A DNA stretch of 64,000 bases from Gonocerus acuteangulatus (GCA_946811695.1 OX328123.1:119210015-119274014); one strand, 5' to 3'; positions 35,876-48,401 are shown, numbered from the stretch's first letter. A program made the numbers and translations. Notes: generated by a model from the letters alone, not told the origin.

Positions 35876-37985
35876 TTTAATTGTCAATGTTATGTTACAA
35901 AGTCTGCATATCGGTTTGTCTTTTTTCTTCATGAGGTAATTATATGCGAGCAATGAGTGTTCAATGAGGGAATTAAAATATAAAAACATTGTTCATATAG
36001 AATAAGAACAGAATAAAATCAATTATTTCCATTGAAGAATACATATAGTTACCTATATTGCGGTGTCTAATCAAAACAAAAAGTTTTAAATAATCATTAA
36101 AAAGATTTGTTTTTAACGGAGATCATTATCGGCATAGAGTAAGTAGAACGATGTAGATTTGAGGAAAGGTTTATAAAATTCTTTCATGAGGGGAACATTC
36201 AGAAAGCCAAAAAATAATAATTACATCTTTAGGTGCCCCAAAATTGATTTCGCTATTCACGTATCGATAATAGTGTAAAAGCACACTTTTGGAAGACATT
36301 CTAGAATAATATACTGTAGGTCTGACAGGAATTACTGTTTTGGCCTGTTTTATCAGCTTGAGATATCCATATTAATGGTGTAGTGTAACATATTCATATT
36401 GCCATAGTACGCTTACATTAGCCAATTCATCGGATGTGTTATATACCCAAGACAACGCTTTTAGTTTATCAGAGGTTGCTCTTGGCGAAATTGATATAAT
36501 AATGAGAAAAGCAGGAAGTGAATAGACGGCTCGATCTGGGTTAATAAAGGCTTGTTGTCACAGTATAATATCCACCGGTGGAACACACATGTCTGAATTA
36601 GAATTACAGAAGATTTGAACTGGGCTGAGTAAACCAACTTATCATGCAAACCGGATTCATCCTCAAGATTCAATCTCTCGATTCTAGGGAAATCCGGCAA
36701 GAATTTCAAATTCCATTCATTATATTGGGTTGGTGGTCTACAAAAAGCATTGTTTAAAAAATAAAGGTGTAGTGTCTGTTAATTCTGGCGTAATGAAAAG
36801 GTAGTCATCAAAAAATAAATCTAATGTCTTATAGTAAGCGTGGTGAATATTGATGGTTTGTAGGCCCGATGCCCGTGAGTGAAGACGTGTGCAAATAATA
36901 AGTTGTAAGTGTTTGGGAATAATAAGTTGTCAATTTGTATTCTGCAATGTCCGGATAGCTTGCTTAGTAAAATATACAGATTTAAACACAACAAAGAAAC
37001 CCTAATATTTTGAAGGAAAACTACGCGATTGGCGAAAATTGCGGTTAACATAAAATTCAGCTGTAAGATTCTAACCAGCTGATCAAACATTTGATTAGTA
37101 AACCTATGATATATACTGTTTGCACATCGCTTTAGTGGCCTTGTAGTGTTTTTCATACTTTCTAGGTGTCCGTTTTGAAGTAGGGTGAGGTTTCAGCGAG
37201 CCCATCGCAAGAAAAGGTCATTTCACCTCATGCTGGATTCGAACCACCACATTTACGATGAGAACTCAAATGGAGGTATAGGGTAAGATTAGGCATTGAA
37301 GTGTTTGATTCTTGGTGAGACTGCAGGGAAAATTAGTTTTTGCTTTTCAGTTCGCCACACTAGGAGATCACGCCACGTTGTCATCGGCTGTTCTCACTTT
37401 AGGAAAACATACTTTAAGTACTTTTGTATGTAATATTTCTTCAGACGTAAGAGTTCTAATGAACATAACATATTTTCTAATAGTTTTGCTTAGTATTAAG
37501 GGAAGGTGCAGAATAGTAGCTATGCACTACTTATGGGCTGCTTATGAAATCAATCGGCCTTTTGGTTACCATCACTGCTGGACCAGCAGTGATGGTGCAT
37601 CCTTTTAGCCTCCAAGTAGGCTAAATGTACGCAAATGACGTTATTTTATGAAAAGCTTCTCATTGGCCTGAGTGCTTATACAGTACAACCAAATGCTTAT
37701 TGTGTACAAATTTGAGGTTTGTATCTTTTATAAATCCTAAGATATAACGTGAAATCCACTAGGTGCATACTCTTACCCTCCCTTACCCTATGCTATCAAT
37801 TCAGATGAACAAACATATTAATCCAACTGTATAATGATGCTGCTGACCTCAGAAATACACCTTTCTATATCATGGACGTCTAGGAACCTAAAGATAGCCG
37901 GGCGCTAATGGACTAAATGCAGATACGCAGTAAAGGTAAAAGAAAAAAAAAATATTTTATGGCTATTTTTAAACTTCTTGCTCTT
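35876..37985. other. Unassigned stretch
   Basis: Minus-strand 111-codon (36821-37156) and 82-codon frames carry no known motif. 37205-37250 contains a B-box-like GCTGGATTCGAACCACCAC, perhaps a degraded SINE. ATCACTGCTGGACCAGCAGTGAT (37570-37593) is a near-perfect palindrome. Confidence 0.35.
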
Positions 37986-38044
37986 TGCAGAATTAAAAGT
38001 AGTCCTCAAGAAAGTAGATTACGTCCACTATCTTGGCATCGAAA

Positions 38045-38268
38045 ACCTCATTTCAAGTCGAAAGGCGAGATGAGGTGGTTCTGTCGAGAATAAGAATTGG
38101 ACACACCAATCTTACTCATACTTATCTATTTAAAAGAGAATCTAGGCCGAACGTTAAAGCGAAACGTTAAAACATATGTTCACAGAATGTGGAGCCAACG
38201 AAGCCGATCTTAACCAAACGGACATTTATGGTCCTCTCTGCGATACATGTACTTGGAGACGATCATGA
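38045..38268 (+). pseudogene. LINE (Jockey/I-type) C-terminal fragment
   Basis: The frame 38045-38170 reads ERRDEVVLSRIRIGHTNLTH then TYLFKRES. The shifted frame 38164-38268 reads TLKHMFTECGANEADLNQT then DLC-type Cys-rich CDTCTWRRS. 'L.R.RIGHT.LTH.YL' followed by 'T..H...EC' is the hallmark C-terminus of arthropod non-LTR retrotransposon polyproteins, after the reverse transcriptase and RNase H-like part. The expected CxxC before KHMFTEC is degraded at the frameshift. The upstream reverse transcriptase is absent: a 5'-truncated, decayed copy. Confidence 0.8.
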
Positions 38269-38765
38269 ATCGAATCATAAAATATAATTTACAAATTAAA
38301 GAATATTTGTGTGTTGTGTATGAATGTATATGATTGTGTATATGCTTGTTTGTGTAGGTTTGCGCGCTTGTATGTATTTGGATGAGTGTGTGTATTTATA
38401 TACTTAAATTCATTGATACGATATATCATATGAACAGCATTAAGCCGCTGATGATCGATTGCACCCCCATAGTAAAGTAAAATAAATAAATTTGTAACAT
38501 AAAACAAATAATTGTATAAGAAAAATGTATTTTATTCCTACTCATTGTTCACAATGTAGCACCGTGTAGATTACATACATTATTCAGCTTAATCGTCGTT
38601 AAATTTTAAATGAGCGTATGTAAATTTGAATACTAAATAGAGGGAAGGGGGGACCAAGCGTAATCAGCTTAAATCTGCTTGGAGTGTCAGCAGTTCCCTG
38701 ATATCTCGACAACAATGGAGATCACTCGATTAAACCTAAGGACTGCATTGTTTCTCTCCCTTTCC
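38269..38765. other. Unassigned; probable LINE 3' flank
   Basis: Imperfect TG-rich (38305-38400) and unassigned DNA. Part may be the 3' untranslated region of the LINE fragment just upstream. Confidence 0.35.
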
Positions 38766-38769
38766 CTTT

Positions 38770-38957
38770 ATTTACCAAAACCAGACCATTTTCACAATTC
38801 TCATCTTCGCTGAATCACTGATGAATGTTTCATAAATAAGAACAATAATTCCTGGGAATTCTTTCAGCGGAAGCAAAGATGAAGAAGACGGGATTCGAAC
38901 CCCCATCCCCCCATAAGAATGCAAGGCTTTAACCATTAGATCACGGAGAGAAACTTT
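38770..38957 (-). mobile_element. tRNA-derived SINE (third family)
   Basis: The minus-strand head reads CTCCGTGATCTAATGGTTAAAGCC (A-box region) then GGGGTTCGAATCCCGTC (perfect B box, 38889-38905). It continues into the body CATCTTTGCTTCCGCTGAAAG, TTCAGCGAAGATGAG and AAAATGGTCTGGTTTTGG. The 73-codon frame through it is a shadow. Confidence 0.75.
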
Positions 38958-39572
38958 ATTGATTGCTATTTCTACAATAGGAAGTAGGTGCACTACGATA
39001 GAATACTAGGTTTTAGAACTAGGGTCGTTCATCTATTGTGAAACAGCAGAGCACAACCGTGGTTTCTGACAATTGTTCAAAATGCAAATGTGAATTCATT
39101 CCTTAGTAATCCTATTACCCCAACAGCTTTGCGGTAACTTGAGCAACGAAATGGAAGGTTGAATATTCCTTTCGTTTTTCCTTCAAAGCTAAATGTCCAA
39201 CTCACTAGAATTGCGTTCCCCCTATATTGGAGTGAATGTAAATTTAGGAGGGCAACTGTAAGGTTATTACGCCATAGAATCTATATTTTTTTTTTGTTTT
39301 GGTTATTCTTATAATATAAGAACAACATACATCTACTCTAATATATAATAACATATAATCTAATGAAAATTATATGAGAATTATTCAAATAGTTTTAACA
39401 ACATGTAAACCAACATGTAAAATTCAGTTCTCTTTGCATATAGAGCTTACTATATTTATGTATTCATCTCTCTTATGAGAAATGTACTCCTTTATTTAAC
39501 ACTGATTGAATAAATTTTATACCTGTGAAATCATTTTTAACTTCATTTGGCGTCTTGGAATAAGGTATATAC

Positions 39573-39575
<3 letters not shown>
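38958..39575. other. Unassigned AT-rich stretch
   Basis: No recognised element. Confidence 0.3.
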
Positions 39576-39614
<39 letters not shown>

Positions 39615-39974
39615 CAAAAACAGTTAAAAAAAAGATCAGTCCCGTAACAGCCCACGAGGGCCCTGAGGGGCAGATACTATAGAGGTATCTGATATTCATG
39701 ACCATACGATACACTAGAGAGATAGTATGGTCAGTACTATGCTCCGGCCGCCTGATTTTCCCCTTGGCTGCTTCGACTGCTGGAGTCATTAGCACCCAAG
39801 GTACCCATTATTAAATTAATTAAAGGCTGGGTCGGCCTAGGGACGGTCAGGGAGGCCTTATTCAACCCATGAACGAAGACACTAGAAGAAAAAATCTTTA
39901 GTGCTTGCTCGGGATTTGAACTCAGGCCTCCAGCTTATTAGTCCAGTGCTCTACCACTGAGCTAACCTCGCCCC
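39576..39974 (-). mobile_element. tRNA-derived SINE (second family), full length
   Basis: The minus-strand head reads GGCGAGGTTAGCTCAGTGG TAGAGC (A box), then GCCTGAGTTCAAATCCCGAGC (B box, about 39903-39923). The body ends CTGTTACGGGACTGATC and a T run on the plus strand (39576-39614) represents the A tail. AAAACAGTT recurs on both sides (39616-39625 and 39981-39989), a likely target duplication. The copy at 14499-14795 lacks part of the head. Confidence 0.87.
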
Positions 39975-41090
39975 CCCCCCAAAACAGTTATGGAGTTGAA
40001 AACCGGGTTTGATTGTGTTCACGAACTTATAGTGTGAATGCAAATATAATTGATATGTTATTTTCTAATGTTTTGAATTATCTATTACGAACAATTGCGT
40101 TTGGCTCTTATATTTGTGAATAGGAGATTTATTAATTTTATTATTTTAACATTTAATTATAGAAATTAATAATATTAAACAATTATTTTCTTTGCAAAAT
40201 AAAGTTAATTAATTGTTTCATTGGATATATATGTACTATGGTATAATTAAATATTATGAATTAATACAACTGTATATGTGTATAATTTCTACTGTATAAT
40301 TGAAGGCATACCAAATAATTGAGTAGAGTAAATCAACTCCGGCTGAACATAAGTAATTAAAAAAAAAAAATTAAATCTACTTGTTATGAAATGTAATATG
40401 CTTTTGAGAGATTACATACCACGATTTCTCGACCGTTTTCGAGTTACATAAGAACATACCAAACTGATTAAGTATCTATGTAAAACGTTTTCCACAATAG
40501 CTCCTTTCATAATAACATCTAACATACTAAACGTTATAATTAAGATAAGACGATAGCCCAAAGTTTAGAAATATTTACGCTTTTTGCAAGGTTTCTTTTA
40601 TTAAAAAGATCCTCCATCCCGTTATATTGCACATGAAAGCCTGTTAGCGCAAAATCGTAAGCGCCACGATTTCTTTGCGCGAAGCTCCCTTTCCTCTAAG
40701 AAGTAATAGTATCTAGATTCAAACGACTTTACAGCGAACCATCCGCTCCTCAAAAACCCGAAGTCGTTTCTCCATCAAGCATCACCCATCCACTCTCTTC
40801 ACCGAGGAAGACAGTGGCCTAGAGATCTGCTGCAGTCATCCTCAACTGAAGGGTTAGCAATGGCTTTCTATTGCTATATGTACGACGGCATTTGTGGTTC
40901 TTGGCGACGTCAGCCGAAATCGGACAACTCAGTTGGACCCTTCTAACGTCTTCTGAAGTTCGAGGAGGATGACGCTAGAAACCTCCCGTATCCTAATCCT
41001 CTCACATTGCAAAATGTACTAGCCCAGAATTTAATCTTCAATAAAGAAATAATTACATCATTTATTTACTTACTAAGGAGAATATATTGT
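39975..41090. other. Unassigned; GC-balanced block 40.66-41.02 kb
   Basis: 40710-40860 is more GC-balanced and has a 45-codon open stretch on the plus strand ending LEICCSHPQLKG-stop. It is not a repeat I recognise and could be a decayed exon or retrocopy. The rest is AT-rich. Confidence 0.3.
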
Positions 41091-42060
41091 TTTTATGCAG
41101 GAAACAATGTATTACAAATTAAATTTGGACACCAAAAGCTACCCAACTTTTAATATGAACATTTCTGGACTCTCTTCATATTATAAAGTTTCCGAGGCTG
41201 GTTTGGGGGGGGGGAGGATCCTTTTAAGTAGCATTTTCTATTACTTCTCAAGAGCCTTTTCAAATATTAAAATTTAAACTCTCCCTCTTTTCCGTGAAAA
41301 GCGTTTTATATTTTTAGGCCCCACAGAGCGTTCTCCTCACTTTTAAGGGTATTACATTCTAGTTGTATTAATTTTTTCTTTAACTACTCATTCAGGAGTG
41401 AGTTAATACTCATGGAAACTTCTTGAAAAGGCGTGGAAAAACAGCATTTTTTACTTTCTTTTACTTTGAATAATAATGTAGTTAAACACCGCCAACCACT
41501 CATTTCTATCTCTTCTCCTTCCAGAAGATCCAGAAATATGCTATTTTAGAATGTTAGTTTATTTGAAAAAAAAACAACTTTTCTTTTAGGAAAAACCTAA
41601 TTTTCTCAACTTGTACTGTTTTTTTTTTTCAATGTTGCATTAAATTTTTGAAATTAGCACTACTGCTCTTTTGATGCTCAGAAGTGGCCTTTTCAAACGC
41701 CATAACAGTCAAAGAGTAGAAATTATTACAAAAAAAAAAAAAAAAAAAAGTCTAGTCAGTAACTAAGTTTTGAAGATCCCTTCCTTTCAGAAAAAATCCT
41801 GTAGGCTGCCGGATTTCACAGTTGTAAAATGTAACTACCTTTCCAACGGCATATTCACAGCTAAGATTATCTATCAATTTCATAAAGTAATTGAAAATGG
41901 AGTGGAGTTATTTAGGGTCATAAGGCTAGTTTGCGGATGCCTTAGTGAATACAAAAAATCCAATCAAATGAAAAACATAGATTTCAATATTAATTCGGTG
42001 ATGACGTATTCTGAGATTCCACACATATCCCCCCACTACTCTCTTATTACTATAGATATG
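41091..42060. other. Unassigned stretch
   Basis: A 99-codon frame at 41770-42069 shows no motif known to me and runs into (TA)n. Poly(A) run at 41730-41748. No call made. Confidence 0.3.
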
Positions 42061-42066
42061 TATGTA

Positions 42067-42068
<2 letters not shown>

Positions 42069-42124
<56 letters not shown>
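42069..42124. repeat. (TA)n microsatellite
   Basis: About 50 bp of TA followed by TACATATACATATAC. Confidence 0.97.
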
Positions 42125-42128
<4 letters not shown>

Positions 42129-43375
42129 CTCCTCCCCAGCATGCTGAGTCTCACATAGTCAGTCTAGTATCATTACCTATCTTTAAATTAAAATTAATAT
42201 ATTTTTTATTTAACATGTTCTTACTTGTGTCAGCTCTTCATCTCAAACCATATTCATTAATTATTTTTCACATTTTTTAACGTTCTGACCTTAGGGCCAT
42301 CCTTATAAAACTTCAACTTAGCTGTTACTTTCCATACACCCTGTTTAGAAGGGCTTGTCACCTTAGTAATTTTTCCCAGCTACTACCATTTTTTCACTCT
42401 TAGGCCAAAATATAGTCCATGTACACCACTCTTCCACTATTTTTATACTTTTTTTTATGTTTTATTAGCAATTGAATTCTATATCAATGTTTATTGGAGA
42501 AGATTTTAGAACGTTTAAATCCTAGTAGGAGAATCAATTTGAGCATATAAATATCATTGTATTGTTTCAAAGAAATATAAGGATGTTTTGTCATTCTGAA
42601 GCTTTGGTTCATTTTGATGAATTATTATTTAAATATTTTAACGCCCATTTATTATCGACAACGATTTTTAGGATGTATTATACAGAGGTAGATTAAAATT
42701 AAAATTACTTGGTTGAGAGAATAAATACTATTTTTTAAATTATCCGCTCCGTTAATTATACTTAGAATATGAATTTAACATTATTTTTGAATAGAAAATA
42801 CTAAAATGTTCCGAGTATGTAAAAGGAAGTGCTATAAATGTTAAGATCCCCGAGGTATAATTTAACAAAATAAAATATGAAAAAGGTATAGAGACGTGTC
42901 GCTGCTTGAGAGCATCTTAATCCAGAACAGGCGGCATTTTCCCACCTCTGCTTGTAGGGGATTTTCTTATATCGATTCAGTAGCCTCTCGATGGATAAAC
43001 CTTAGTCGTCAGCATTTATTCATTTTATCTTCCGTTCACGAGGCGAATGGATAATTTCAATATGAAAATAATTTTTAGAGAGCTTTATTTCATAAACAAT
43101 AAGTAGTTTGAAGTTTCCACGGCTTAGATACTTGTAGTTTACTTATTTTAAAATAAATTGTGCATATAAAAAATTCAGTCAGCTCGACCATTAATAATAT
43201 TACAGTAAATTTTAATGGAAAATTCCACTTCCGCTGAGAATCGGGAGACTATAAATTTTGGAAATTAGTTAAGCTATAGAATAAGTACACTATCAAATCG
43301 GACCTTAATAGTTTGTTTTTGATGATAAACAGATTTACTCATTCCTTTCTCTTGTTGAAAAAATAAAACATTTTT
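42125..43375. other. Unassigned, with SINE tail fragment
   Basis: 42634-42695 (TTTAACGCCCATTTATTATCG, then GATTTTTAGGATG) matches the 3' end of the first SINE family on the minus strand (compare 15312-15355). Otherwise unassigned AT-rich DNA. Confidence 0.4.
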
Positions 43376-43379
43376 TTTC

Positions 43380-43910
43380 AATGTAGGCCATATTGAAATT
43401 CTATTATGAATTACGATTACATTGTATTTGTTCATGAATTAGAATTACATCAAGTGTAATAATTCAATTAAAACGTGAATTATAATTACATTGTAATTCT
43501 GTAATGTAATTGAAGCACTAATTATGTAATTCAAATATCAATTACGAGGAATTGTAATTGAATTACAATTGTAAATGTATTTATCACCAATCATGATACT
43601 CAGGAATTAAAATATCAATTAATTTTTTGCTTGGACTGTTAGGGTCCTTTTCAATTGTAATAAAAAAAATGTAATTCATAATTCAAATACCACTTGAATT
43701 ACATTGCAATTGAAATTTACTCAAGACTTATTTAAATTAACTACGTAATTCAAATACTTGAGTTCCATTTAATTTAAATACAGTTATTCCAAATTGTATT
43801 ATTTTTTTAATGACTGTAATTGATATTTTCTGACTTTTCAATTACAATTAAAAAATGTAATTCATAATTAAAATATCATTTGGATTACATTTTAATTCAA
43901 ATTTACACAA
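43380..43910. repeat. AATTACA-rich, palindrome-dense low-complexity block
   Basis: More than 20 occurrences of AATTAC/GTAATT, often as self-complementary words such as AATTACATTGTAATT, TGTAATTGAATTACA and CAATTACAATT. It lacks a fixed period, so it is not a classical satellite. Confidence 0.7.
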
Positions 43911-44551
43911 CACTGTTTTTTTTTACGTATTGCTATCCAGAGACGTTTATTAGTGGTTGTGTACGTTTTATATGAAACAGTTGCAATATAAGAGACGGGA
44001 CCGTTTATTCGTGTCGTGAAGTAATTTGCAAGATGGCTTCGTCCTTTGAGCAAGGAATGAAAAGGTCTTTAATCTACAAGTGTAAAATACCACCAACATG
44101 TAATTAGGAGCAGATGTTACATAATAAAACCTAAGCCCTAATAAAATTTGTAACATAGACCATCTGCCACAAAATTTATGGTCATTAATTCCCCGTTTTT
44201 GAGCACAGCATTTCTACAGTCCAACCAGCTGCTGAACCTTTTAAATTTACTAACAAGAATGTAAATAAATCTCATTGTTGTATGAAATTTAATTTAAATT
44301 GTTTATTTCTTTTTACAGAACACATATTATAGACAATAATCATCACATTCGGGTGGAATAGCTGTGAATCGAATTAATACAATTAAACCCCCATGGAGAT
44401 CTGAGCTTTCTATGGTTCAAACTAAACCCTCCTTTATAACCCTGGTGTCGCTTTGTCTTACCCCTAATCAAATCAAGCTATTTCCAATTCCATTTTCACC
44501 TTTCAGGACTCAGTAATCCTTTAATAAATTCAATTTTCAAACAATATATAC

Positions 44552-44555
<4 letters not shown>
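43911..44555. other. Unassigned stretch
   Basis: Nothing recognised. Confidence 0.3.

Positions 44556-44599
<44 letters not shown>
44556..44599. repeat. (TA)n microsatellite
   Basis: TA tract that directly abuts the end of a GCGCGG-family copy. Confidence 0.97.
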
Positions 44600-44602
<3 letters not shown>

Positions 44603-45110
44603 AAAGTCCGACTCGCAGGAACTACCCCATTCATTACAGAAAATATTATACCTACACTCATGAAATCTGAAAACATAGAGTTACGAAAATTACGAACTTT
44701 GCCTTTTCAACTTCTGCTGAAAAGCGTCAATTCAAACAACAAAAAATTCGTAATAACTGGTTTTGATGAAAAGTTAGTAACAAATGGTTACGGTACGATT
44801 TCGAAAACCTGTGTTTCGACGTGCAGATTCCGCTGGTTAACAAATTAGACCTTTCAAATAGCATAAAGTATTTTTGTACCATATTCCATGAAAATTGGTC
44901 CATTTATGAACCAGCTACCGCTTACAACGCGAAAGTCTGATTTGTAAAGAAAATGATTGAGTTACAGATCCGTGATAAAGACAAATTAACGATTCGAAGC
45001 AAAGTAATTCATTGAAGATTAAAGGTTATAAACAAAAATAGCCTTTGTATCCAAGTTGAAAGGATTAAGGTAAAACCTGATTTTCAAAATATCTACGAAC
45101 TTTCCGGGCA
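44600..45110 (-). repeat. GCGCGG-family repeat, diverged minus-strand copy
   Basis: Starts AAAAGTCCGACTCGCAGGAACT, the terminus seen (inverted) at 62040-62057. It continues through CCGCTGGTTAACAAATTAGACC and TTTCAAA..TTTTTGTACCA..CATGAAAATTGGTCCA, the complement-orientation core of the family. Confidence 0.65.
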
Positions 45111-45373
45111 ACCCTGGAATTATCATATTCATGAACGCCACCATAAATATTCTTAGACATTATTACTGCGAATGGGCCAGAGTTTAAAGTTGAGGGGAGA
45201 TTAAAACTTTTCTAGGATTAATGTGGATTTGTGCGATTAACTCCAGGTCCAAGTTGGTCCCTTCGATAGAGTGATCTGGTCTTAACGAAGCAGATTTGCA
45301 ATTCAAATTAGTTCATTATCTTGTTATCGTTTGACTTATTTAAATATGATTGTTGTTAAAAATAGTTTATATT

Positions 45374-45422
<49 letters not shown>

Positions 45423-46095
45423 GTCATACAGAAAGGAATGTCGCTTACGACGCCGAACTGATGACGTAATCCGGGGTCCACGCAGGCATTTAAATCCTCA
45501 TTGTTAACAAACAAAGTGAAATATTTTATGACTGGACAAAAGAAAAAAGACTTGTCGTTACATGCATTTTTGACTTCATAGTAAAACAATTACTTACGGA
45601 ATGCAGGAAATTGAACGTTCTACTACTCGAAGGTAACTGTTCAATTCCTAGTAAAACTTATGTATAGTAAAGACAGACTTTAAATCTGACAAAATTTAGA
45701 GGACCAAAAACGTTTCATTGTTCATTAGTTCAAAAACAACGGTTCATTGACAGGAAAAAAAAGTAAAGAAATGGTGTTTCTTACCAAATGACACGATAGC
45801 AACGTTGAGTTATATGAAACTCCTTAAAATAGGCGTAGAGGAACCAGTTCATTCCTTGGTGAGCCGTCACCGACACTATAAGCCTCTTCAAGACACCCGA
45901 AATATTTTTTTTAGAGGAGAAACATTATCATTTCACCTTGTGACCAGGAGCATATTTGGACACTTTTCAAGGTTTAATAATCAAGAAAAACCAGAGACAC
46001 GTCAGACTGGCGCTTAATACTCGTAGGCATTCAATATTAAAGCGATCCATTAGAAGCAGGATAAATTGGATTTATTGTAAATAAATATGTTTATC
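45111..46095. other. Unassigned, with (TA)n
   Basis: (TA)n at 45376-45421. 45830-46015 has a 70-codon open frame without a known motif; no call. Confidence 0.35.
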
Positions 46096-46797
46096 TTAGG
46101 GTCATTCCATATCAACTGATCCAAAATAAGGAAAAAAATTTCCCTCACACTTTTTGATTTTTTTTTAATTTGGCTCATCAATAGTACCCCACACGAAAAT
46201 TAAAAATCCAAATGTTTAGAAATTTATCTTTATTAGTTTTCAAGTTATAAAACTTTAAGTTTTTTAAAAAAGCACATTTTTGGACAGACAATTTATCATA
46301 AAATCGACCATAACTCCCAAACAGATAGAGCTACAAAGGTGCGGTAAAAAGCATTCGTTAGTGTATTAAATGCTGATTAATATGATATATATCATGACCT
46401 TTTTAATTAAAATTTTAAGGTAATTTTTAAAATTTTAAAATTTAAATTTCTCTCAAAACGTATGCTTAAACATTTTCAAAAAATTTGTATTTTATCTCGG
46501 TTTTGTGTAAATTTCAAGCTGGGATCTCAATGGTATCATATTTATTTTAAATAATAACTTAATCAAAGGTACCTTGGTATCTTGTTGGTACGTCAAAAAA
46601 ATTAAAATATTTCAGAACATGAAATGAAATCCATCTAATATTGACGCAAGACGAAAACATAAAGAAATAAAGTCCTTTAGCATATATTTCGTTTTTGCTT
46701 AGTGTTCGAGAGAAACGCAAAAAACTAAAAGAAATTATGAAAAAGCCGTCTATTAAAAGAAGTATATAAACAGTTTTAAAAGTATATGTTTAAACCC

Positions 46798-46938
46798 ACC
46801 CCCTCCACTCACCCCCACCTCCTTTAATCCCCCCATCCCACCCCCACCCCACCCCCACCCCACCCCCACCCCACCCCACCCCACCCCACCCCCACCCCAC
46901 CCCCACCCCACCCCCACCCAACCCCCCACCCCACCCCC
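46798..46938. repeat. CCCCAC minisatellite
   Basis: About 140 bp of CCCCACCCC-type units on the plus strand. The minus strand (GGGGTGGGG repeats) could form G-quadruplexes. It sits directly upstream of the transposase remnant. Confidence 0.95.
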
Positions 46939-47380
46939 AAAAATACAGATGATTTTGTGTGGGACAAAGACATATTAGGTCCCCATTTTTTGACCCCTCA
47001 ACTTAACGCAGAGTCTTTCCACGCATTCCTCGATAATAAACTATCGTTGTTCTTGAAGGAAGTCCTTTTGGCACAGAGATTGGGAAGCTGGTTCCAAATC
47101 GACGGTTGTACAGTCCACTACGCGAGGGCTGTCCGAAATTGGTTGGACTCTATCGACCCATGGCGTTGGATAGAACGTGGTACACCTTACGCCCTTGGAT
47201 TTGTCGCATGGAGACATAATGATTTAGTCGACAGGGAGTAAGTACCTCATCCGTCGCATCAGATGGGCCTTGGAACAGATTACAGCAGAGCAATGCACAA
47301 ATGCCAACCATTCTGTCTATGTGCGTTGTGATGCCTGTATTGCTGCAAGGGGCCAAACCTTTGAACAGTATTTAAATTAA
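46939..47380 (+). pseudogene. Tc1/mariner-like DDE transposase remnant
   Basis: 46957-47170 reads WDKDILGPHFLTPQLNAESF, FLDNKLSLFLKEV, GSWFQIDGCTVHYARAVRNW, then RWIERGTP. 'GP.F....LN...Y..FL...L..LL', 'WFQ.DG...HYAR.VR.WL' and 'RWI.RG.P' are the central block of a widespread arthropod Tc1/mariner-related DDE transposase, with DG holding the second catalytic Asp. The following segment with the third acidic residue is scrambled. A shifted frame (about 47243-47380) reads RRIRWALEQITAEQC..CIAARGQTFEQYLN-stop, the typical C-terminus. The N-terminal DNA-binding part is absent. The gene is dead; it is enclosed by the long inverted repeats. Confidence 0.8.
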
Positions 47381-48401
47381 TTATTTAGAATTATTAGAAG
47401 AAGAAACTGTTATTGTATAATTATGTATGCGTCCAACGCTAAATTTAAAATGTTTTAAGAATTAAACATTTATTTTTATTAAGAATTCAAAGTTTGTTTT
47501 TTTGTTTTGTTTTGTGTTTTAGCACTTTCCTCTGAAGGAAATTAGCTATTTTAAATTATGTTGAACTTACAGCTATATATGGCGTCAGTTAATTTTTTCG
47601 AGCAAGAAGATTTTTTGTTGTTTTTTGGGGGGGGGGGGGGGAAGGTAGGTGGGTGGATAGGGGGGTAGAAGATAAAACACATACTTTTAATGATTTCTAT
47701 ATAGGAATTATGAAAGAGTGCCATTTCTCAATTAAATTTTAGTTTTTTACGTTTTTCTCGAAAAGGAAGCAAAAACGAGATAAATGTTAAAGGAATTTTT
47801 TTCCTTTTATTTTTCATCCTTCTTCAATTCTTGAAATTAGGCCGTTTGCGGAGGGCACCGTGGATATATTAGATGGATTTTGTTTCATTTTCAGAAAAAT
47901 TTCAATTTTTTGAAGTACCAACAGACAGGTAATAATTAAAATAAATATGATCCCATTGAGATCCCAGCTTGAAATTTACACAAAACCGAGATAAAATATG
48001 GAAAAAAAATTACAATTTTTTTGAAAATTTTTAAACATACGTTTTAAGAGAAATTTAAATTTTAAAGTTTTAAAAATTACCTTAAAATTTTAATTTTTAT
48101 AAATAAGTCATGATATATATCACATTAATCAACATTTAATACTCTAACGAATGCTTTTTACCTCACCTTTCTAGCTCTATTAGTTTGGGAGTTATGGTCG
48201 ATTTTATGATCAAGGGTCTGTCCAAAAATGTGCTTTTCTAAAGAACTTAAAGTTTTATAACTCAAAAACTAATAAAGATAAATTTCTAAAAATTTTGATT
48301 TTTAATTGTCGTATGGGGTACTATTGATGAGCGAAATTTTAAAAAAATCCAAAAATGTGAGGGGAGAAACTTTGGATCACTTGATATGGAATGACCCCTT
48401 A

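Larger units (their letters stand above)
46099..48398. mobile_element. 2.3-kb DNA transposon with ~650-bp terminal inverted repeats
   Basis: Ends GGGTCATTCCATATCAACTG (46099) and CACTTGATATGGAATGACCCC (to 48398) are inverted. Similarity continues inward for about 650 bp on each side (46099-46750 against 47740-48398), including CGACCATAACTCCCAAAC/GTTTGGGAGTTATGGTCG and AAATTTCAAGCTGGGATCTC/GAGATCCCAGCTTGAAATTT. TTA flanks both ends (46096-46098 and 48399-48401). The interior carries a C-rich minisatellite and a decayed Tc1/mariner-like transposase. Confidence 0.9.

Noticed and set aside
36821..37156. 111-codon minus-strand frame
   Set aside because: No motif or repeat of known coding origin; such lengths are expected by chance in 64 kb.
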